Below are positions 57,605 to 64,000 of a stretch of DNA of 64,000 nucleotides, piece after piece. The first letter of the stretch is position 1. Every line of letters begins with the position of its first letter. Under the pieces are notes generated by a model that saw only the letters and a program-made list of their open reading frames with translations, had not been told where the DNA came from and ran no database searches. The translations under genes and the position numbers were made by a program. The DNA is taken from assembly GCA_007922195.1 (NCBI GenBank), contig ML681964.1:2541406-2605405 (forward strand), read 5' to 3'. This DNA comes from Podocnemis expansa. Its lineage: Eukaryota > Chordata > Testudines > Podocnemididae.

Positions 57605-57690
57605 AATTCTTATAACACTATTGGGAGGTTGGTAAGCAAGTATTCCCATCTAAAAGAGGGGGAAACTTCAGCACAGAGAAGTTACACCCT
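57605..57690 (+). repeat. MIR-type CORE-SINE fragment
   Basis: AGTATTCCCATCTAAAAGAG, GGGGAAACTTCAGCACAGAG and AAGTTACACCC follow the MIR 'ccattttacagatggggaaactgaggcac' region. Confidence 0.6.
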
Positions 57691-58018
57691 ACAGAAAGAC
57701 AGCTGTGCAGAGCTGTTCTATAAATATTAGAACATTCTATAACCAAATGCCTATCACTGTTAATGGAATTTGTGCATCTATCTGCCCCCATCTCTCTGGT
57801 GAAACTCATGGAACACAGTCTTTGAGGGCTTAAATGGTCAGTCAAAATGAACTTAGAATTTTTAATAAGATACATATTTCTAAAGAGAACATCACAATTA
57901 GCTCTGGATTAATGGATTGCAATTCATGAATTTCCCTATGTGACAGCACCATTTGAGGATAAATACATTAAAGATTGTGATGGGGGCCATATAAGTACCT
58001 AAGATTGATAGACTATTT

Positions 58019-58100
58019 TCTGCCACAAAAGCTCATGCAATAAATAAATGTTAGTCTTTAAGTTCCACAGGACTCCTTGTTAGTTGTACGAATTAATATG
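58019..58100 (+). mobile_element. PLE tail, sense, truncated
   Basis: CCACAAAAGCTCATGCAATA, AATAAATGTTAGTCTTTAAG and TTCCACAGGACTCCTTG are the tail blocks. The ribozyme-like core is absent. A hAT element inserted within a few bases of its right end. Confidence 0.75.
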
Positions 58101-58103
58101 GTG

Positions 58104-58386
58104 TTCTGGAGCAGGGGTCTGCAACCTGCGGCTCTGGAGCCACATGCAGCTCTTTGGCTGCCCACTTGCAGCTCTGGGCCCACCCTGCCTCTGGGAGACC
58201 CTGTGGGTGGACCACTCCTGCCTGGTTCCAGGTACCCCCTACCCGTGGACCGTGTGGCAGACGCCCTGGCCTAGCTCCCACTACTAGAAGGCTACACCCA
58301 TTGCAGCTCTCAAAACACCTGGGTATTGAAGGAATTGTTAAGAATGGCTCTTCTTCTCTTTTGATTTGCCAACCCCTGTTCTGGAG
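58104..58386 (-). mobile_element. hAT element, 267 bp, perfect TSD
   Basis: The element is 58112-58378. Ends are CAGGGGTCTGCAACC and GATTTGCCAACCCCTG. The 8-bp TSD TTCTGGAG is identical on both sides (58104-58111, 58379-58386). It matches 55172 in the opposite orientation. Mutually antisense frames inside it are compositional. Confidence 0.92.
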
Positions 58387-61126
58387 AGAAGAGCCGCATC
58401 AATAGGCAGTGCAAGATTGAGTTTTCACTGGGGGTTAATGATAGTTAGAACTCACACACTGCAATGCTTTCATCTTTCATGCCCTGTCTAAAGATCATCT
58501 ACTCAAATCCTCACAACACTTCCCTGGAGAAATTAGGAGCTATTATCCATATCTAACCTGACAGGTATGGACTGTGGAGGGACAGGTTTAATGTCAACAT
58601 GTTCAAATTTGAGCGCCTAAAATTGTGTCACTCAGGGGGAAATTATCAAAAGGGATTAGCAGCCAGGAAGAGTTAGGTGAGTACCTGCCATTTTTGCCTT
58701 TGAAACTCTTCCCCAAAATGTCCTGTTTAGGGACCAAAATAAAAATGAAACCTGATTGCCAGAGTTGCTTAGCATAACTGCTCACCCTGACTCTAATAGG
58801 AACTACGGCTTTTAATAGAAACCACTTATATTTCAGTATTTAGGCACCGTTTTAAGTATTTAACTTTAGACTCCTATGTTAGAAAATCTAGCCCATGTGA
58901 CTTGCACAGGAAGCCAGTATTGAAGTTTGAGCAAGCTAGTAGTCAGCAACTCTTTGCTTTCAGCCCCATTTGCAATCCACACTAATTTCTGTTCAGTAGT
59001 GCACTCCGGAGCAGCAAAACCCTAATATAGGCAGACCAATAGTATTTATTTTGGACATTTTAGTCAGAACTAATTTGATTTTACTGGACCTCATCAGACT
59101 CTTCAATAGCAGCTGTCAGCAGCATATTAGGTATTTCAATGTTTGAGGTTAGATCTGCATCAGGTTCACTCTTGCAACTTACTTCCTATTTAACTCATGT
59201 CCTATGTTCGAAGGGGAGAGGGAGCCACCTTAATTAGTTCCTCTTTAAACATCAGATGCCCTATCTATGACTCCATACGTGCTTCATTGTGACTGACAGC
59301 TATGCCCTCTGGAGAAGCTGTGGCAGGCAGATCACAGGACAACACTTGAGGGCTGATACAAGTGGCAGGCTCTCAGCTATGGAATTTCTTATCAACTGAA
59401 ATTGGAATGAGTGTGAACCTGACCAAAGTAGTACTTGTTTTTGCTCCAGGCTTCCTGCAGTTACAAAGAAAGAACAATGGCCCAGAGTGAGCTCTCGTGT
59501 ACAACTAGTAAGTATCAATGACAGAAACACTGAACTGTGTGCTTTACTGACAATTTGTGCTATGATTTGATCTTGTACTCAACGCTCAGATACCATAGTT
59601 TTGGACACATTAGAAATGAGTAGATATGGAGTCATATGGATGCCCCTCTATGTTCTCTATATGTCAGGCTCCATCAAAATATCATTTACTTTGCTGCTTC
59701 TCACAAAGTAGACAGATAGAAATCTTTACACTGAGGATTTAAATTAAGATCAGTTTTTAAATCATCAGATAACTCTTTTCAGCTCTCATGATAGTTATCT
59801 TAAACTCTGAACACACTATGCTGGCTCTGATGAGACAAACAGGGATTTACTGACGCTGCCACATAATTATCAATAATATAAGAATCAACCTGAAAAGTCA
59901 TTCCCATTTTCAACCTAACCAATTCATTTTGAAGATTAAGGCAAGCTTAACTTTTGCCACTGTGCCAGCCAGAGTCAGAAGCAGGAAGTCTAACACCACA
60001 TATTCTCATAAGTTCTACAGACTAATGCTGCAGATCCAAGAGTCTCTGATGGTTTGCACAAGCATATGGGGACAACTGATGGTCTCATTTATACCTATGC
60101 AACTCCACAGACATTAATTGGGACATACAAGTATAAAAAACAGAACAGAATTTGGCACCTGAATTTTTGGGTGCTTATTTCAACCAAATGTTAACCCCAT
60201 TCCTTAATCACTATACTTAAAACCAAAAACGTTATCTTGCCAGACTTAGCACTTGCCAGTCTATAAAGAAAGTCCTTCACAACCCCCACATGCTTTTTGT
60301 GGTGATTGTCTAATATCACACACACACCCCTTAGATCTTGTATATGTAAAGTAAACCATATGAACCAAAGCCAGATTGTATTTATCTTCTATTGTACAAA
60401 ACTGAATACACAGTTAAATTAAGAACAATAGGTATTCATAAATCAGCATGCGTGCCCATGAGAAACCAGTCTTCCAATTAAATAAGAAGAGAATGAACAT
60501 TCCTTGTTCCAAGAATTGTAATTTGGTAGTGAGGCAGACTATACTGAGCATTTGTAGAGAGACTTTTTCTAGCTAGAAGAGTCATTCTTTTTATTTATAT
60601 TATTTTACCAAAAGTCACTGCCCTTTAACTCACTTATTAAAGCAAATCAAGAAACACTTTTTTTTTAAAATAAAAGTTTAAATTGTTCTTATTGGGAAAA
60701 AAAACTTCCTTTCTGAATTTAGTGCAATGCACAAACACAGAAACAATTCTGGTCATTAGAATTGTAACTATTTTGTCACCTTCCTTTGTTTTGTCCTTAA
60801 GCTAAACAATGTAAAGAAATCAATGTCTCTCATACAAGAAGAAATTCTCATGCAAAAAACAATTTTGAAAAAAAAAAGCGTATTTGAGAGCAGAAATTGA
60901 CCTATCTTAAATCTGGGGTGACTCCACTGAAATCACTGCAGTTACCTTAACACAATCTTCTAATAAATTGGTCCAACATACAAGGCTTGACCCTCTACTG
61001 CAGCCACACTGTGGTCAGTACAATCAGGGGGAAAAGAGCAAAAAGAAGCTTTTAAAATGCCCTTGTACTTCCCTGATCTTGGAGCTGGATTTGTCAATGG
61101 CAAAGTTCTGAACAGCCTTACACTTA
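58387..61126. other. no gene seen; one MIR-like remnant
   Basis: A MIR-like segment (AAATCCTCACAACACTTCCC, TGGAGAAATTAGGAGCTATT, ATCCATATCTAACC) lies at 58500-58600. The rest is AT-rich with no recognised feature. Confidence 0.45.
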
Positions 61127-61399
61127 GCCCTAGTCTACACTTGGGCTGGTTTTCGGCAGCAGTTGACTGGCATTTACACAAGGCACATAAAATGCCTTGC
61201 ATAAATGCCGGTGACTTTCTTAGCCACCGGGACAGACTCGGGAAAGCCGACCACAAATGCCTTGTGGTTGGCTTTCCCATATGCCTCCTGGCCCCCAGGA
61301 TGTCTGTTGGCACAACAGTGAGTTCAGACTCGCTGCCAAGCACTCCCAGAACTCTGGACTGACAGCGGCGATTTTGCCATCATCAGTATAGACAAACCC
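61127..61399. mobile_element. MITE with TTA target duplication (PIF/Harbinger-like), 273 bp
   Basis: The ends GCCCTAGTCTACACT and AGTATAGACAAACCC are inverted, flanked by TTA on both sides (61124-61126, 61400-61402). A 3-bp TTA/TAA TSD is the hallmark of PIF/Harbinger elements. Internal hairpin: GGCATTTACACAAGGCAC near AAATGCCTTGCATAAATGCC. The open frames on both strands (101 and 127 codons) overlap it and each other and are chance. Confidence 0.7.
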
Positions 61400-61402
61400 T
61401 TA

Positions 61403-62837
61403 GTAATGTGCATCTTCCATGGTTCGATCCCAGCTACAGGAATTGAAAGATCCCCCTTTGTCTCCAAGTATGCCCTGCAACCAAACATTTAAAAAAATCA
61501 TCATGGGACATCAGCAGTTCTTTAAATTCAAGAGAAAATATATTGAGGTTATAGTGGGAAACAAAGCCAAGAGATCATGTACTTCAAATCATACATCTGT
61601 TGAACCTTTTCTTGAAATGTACCTAAAAATAAGAAAAAAAAGTTGAAGGATCCTGTGACTCATTGCCTATCCATTGGAAAGAACAAGAGACAGTGAGCCC
61701 TAGTGACTGGAAAAAAACTACTAACTGCAGCCTGTATCTATTGCAGTATTTGACCGAAAGAAGTACAGATAATTAAATATTAAATTAGCAAACTTGTTTT
61801 TTATACAAATTGAAAATACCAAGGCAGGACTCAGATCGCCAGTCTAGGAGTCTGATTTTGATTTCTCACTGGTGCAAATGAGGAATAACTGCACTAAAGT
61901 CCAAATGAGGTAATAGAATCAGGCCTAAGGGTACGTTAATTTCATGTTCATTAATGTTTAGTTTGCATCGGTTGGTTGATAGTCCATGGAAGAAAATCAG
62001 GTCAGTCAAATGTTTGAGTACAAAAACTAGCTACATCACACATTTGCAGCTGAGTCTCCCTTGAGAGAGAATTGAATATTCTGTCAGGCTTAACAGCTTA
62101 GAGCCTGATCTAAAATCCCCTGAAAGCAGTGGAAATCTTTCTATTAACTTGAATGGACTTCGGACCAAGGCTTTAAAAAAAGAGCAGTTAGCATTTGGCC
62201 ATGCAGTCTGGTGCAATTGTTACACCCCTGCCCTATTTGGCTACAATCCATACAAAATGATATGTTGTATCAATTTAGGTGGAATAAAGGGGCCCTAAAA
62301 GTTAAAGGTGTTAACTTGACTCCTGTTGCTATTCACACCCATTGTTAAACACAGCTAGGGGTATGGCACACAGAGAACTCAGCCTGGCATGGCAAAGACA
62401 ATGTTAAAAAAATTTCAGCCTTCTATTAAAAAGCAGAAAGGTGGGAAAACAATTAAACCATCTGGTATGCAAGTACTATGCAAGGCTCCAATTGTAACAG
62501 CATCCCTTGTGTTGGAAGGAGAAGGAATTTTCCCTCCATCACCCCCCCCCCCAGTTGTTTGACAGCTTTTGATGGAAATAACATTCCTTTTGGGGAAAAG
62601 AGAGAAAATTAGTTGAGATGGGCTGCAACTGTTATTGCTGTTGTTGATAAACACACAAGAAGGGAAAGAAAAGAACAGCAAAGAGCAAATATGTAGCTTC
62701 TGTCTCCTGTGCAGGCCCTCAGCCTGTGTTCACTAGAAATCCTGCAGCAGCCCAGATGCTACTGTAGCACTTTTGTTTAGATGCTCAATACAGTGACAGG
62801 AGGTGCTATCTCAGAAGAATTCATCCATAGATCTAGT
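61403..62837. other. no gene seen; old repeat remnants
   Basis: It contains a palindromic remnant at 61852-61928 (TCTGATTTTGATTTCTCACT ... ATAGAATCAGGCC) and a poly-C run near 62542. The 88-codon minus frame at 62415-62681 has no recognised motif. Confidence 0.45.
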
Positions 62838-62912
62838 GCTGTCTACACCAGGGGTATCACACCCAGGAGAGACATAGCTGGGTTGACTTGACATAGTACA
62901 GACCTGGCCTCA
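62838..62912. mobile_element. deleted MITE with CTAGTGCTGTCTACACC end
   Basis: CTAGTGCTGTCTACACCAGG on the left and AGTACAGACCTGGCC on the right are roughly inverted. Most of the interior of the parent element is missing. Confidence 0.5.
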
Positions 62913-63079
62913 TTGCAACCTTAGTGTTGTGAAAATGCAGGCATTGCACATCTTCTTATCAGTCACTTCAAGAGCTGGCAAACTTGTACCATTGGCAAGT
63001 ATTTTAGGACATTGCTTTTAGAGAATAAATTTAGAGAACAAAATTAATTAACAAACCAAAGGGCTCAAAGAGAAGCAAT

Positions 63080-64000
63080 TCTTAAATTGCATACACATGA
63101 ATGCTAGAAGACTGAGTAACAAAAAAAGGAATTGGAATTGCTCATTTATGAGGACAAATTCAATCTAGTTGTATTAATGAAACTGGGGGATATGAGTGCA
63201 TGGCTGGAATATTAGAATCAATTATTATGGCCTATTTAGGAAGGATTGAGTGGGCAAAAAGGAGAAGGGAAATGGCACTCTAGATAAAAAATGGCATTAC
63301 CTGTTTCTGAGTCATTGATAACTTAGAAGGAAATGATCTTGAAAGCTTATGGATCAATGTCCTAACAGATAAAGCACCAGATGGGGTACTAGTTAGTCTG
63401 TTGCAGAATACCAACTAACACTAGGGAAGAGGGTGCCTGTGTCCTTACACACCAATATATAAAGGCGTAGGAGGAAAAAAAAAACCCACAGGTTTTCAAT
63501 TTGAGTTACATATGCTGGAGGATTCATGCTGCCAGTACTAAAACATTCTTAGAATTTCTGAATATTACAGATGACAATTTTCTAACTCAAAAAAGTGTTG
63601 TAGTCAACACAGGAAAATTCTATATTAGACATCATCTTTACAAATAAAGAGAACTAAAAGTTAAAGTTATCTTAGATACAAGTGATCATGCATTGATCAC
63701 ATTCATTGCATACAAGGCAAATAAAGTCCATCAGTAAATATCCATGCATGCACATAGTTCTTTGATAGAACCAATTTGACAAAGCTGAAAACGATTATGA
63801 GCTAAATCAACTGGAAGGAAGACTTTAATTAGAACATCGTGAATGATAATTGGGAATCATTTCAGAACAGCTTTCTAGATTCCCAAATAGCCATAATCCT
63901 GCAGTAGAGAAACAATACTGTGCTGGTTAAGAAAAAGAAAAAAAGAAAGAAAACCTGACCTGGTTTAGAAGGGAAGTGAAGGCAGCTGCAAAAAATAATG
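63080..64000 (+). mobile_element. CR1-type LINE, ORF2 endonuclease-to-linker fragment, leaves the window
   Basis: CATGAATGCTAGAAGACTGA gives NARRLSN, the start of the CR1 endonuclease (a NAR-Ser/Arg-Leu motif). At the right end, CTGAAAACGATTATGAGCTA, AATCAACTGGAAGGAAGACT, TAATTGGGAATCATTTCAGA and ACCTGACCTGGTTTAGAAGG match the linker before the reverse transcriptase. Stops and frameshifts interrupt it throughout, including an A-rich insertion near 63935. The endonuclease core between is strongly decayed. The reverse transcriptase would lie beyond 64000. Confidence 0.78.

Larger units (their letters stand above)
55505..58018. other. no gene seen; old repeat remnants
   Basis: AT-rich. It contains a palindromic repeat at 57146-57289 and a MIR-type fragment at 57605-57690. 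The 80-codon frame at 55747-55989 has no recognised domain. Confidence 0.45.

Noticed and set aside
61057..61362. 101-codon plus and 127-codon minus open frames
   Set aside because: They are antisense to each other and overlap a TTA-flanked MITE.

Overview
This window looks like ordinary non-coding nuclear DNA of a sauropsid, most likely a turtle. It is AT-rich. I found no protein-coding exon, tRNA, rRNA, CRISPR array or operon that I can support. The host inference rests on repeats recognised from memory. CR1 LINE 3' ends carry an ATTCTATG-type tail, which is typical of birds, crocodilians and turtles. There are many short sequences ending in a 'TGTTAGTCTTTAAGTGCCAC' tail, many hAT elements starting CAGGGGT or CAGTGGTTCCC, MITEs with GTCTACAC termini, and decayed MIR-type SINEs. 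The longest open frames (232, 180, 145 and 143 codons) lie in or across GC-rich DNA transposons or run antisense to each other, and I treat them as chance.

Layout. 1-715: a Penelope-like element (PLE) tail followed directly by a GTCTACAC MITE. 2887-3425: a GC-rich hAT with a perfect 8-bp target-site duplication (TSD). 5.3-9.7 kb: a MIR, two antisense CR1 ends and an LTR-like repeat split by a hairpin PLE insertion. 11.6-18.7 kb: two arms of about 1.35 kb in inverted orientation around a 4.4-kb spacer. 22.4-28.2 kb: a self-complementary hAT, a hairpin PLE element, another hAT, a 39-bp PLE insertion and a sense CR1 end. 28.9-33.1 kb: two MITEs and the cleanest hairpin element. 36-44.4 kb: old palindromic repeats, another hairpin element, MITEs, a broken PLE coding end with GIY-YIG motifs, and two hAT copies in inverted orientation. 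46.6-58.4 kb: hAT elements, an antisense CR1 reverse-transcriptase fragment and LTR-like repeats. 61.1 kb: a MITE. 63.1 kb to the end: a sense CR1 endonuclease/linker fragment that leaves the window.

The most interesting structures are four small hairpin insertions (196-347 bp). Each consists mainly of two inverted copies of the PLE 3' tail, and each is bounded by a perfect 12-13 bp TSD. The same tail follows decayed GIY-YIG coding sequence at 41.7-42.3 kb, which ties these SINE-like units to a Penelope-like retroelement. Some tails keep a CTGATGA...stem...GAAA arrangement resembling a hammerhead ribozyme core. The second structure is the large inverted repeat, which was duplicated and then diverged slightly.

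Limits: everything was read by eye. Family names come from remembered consensus features and not from a search. Short internal exons or conserved non-coding elements could be present and would not have been seen.
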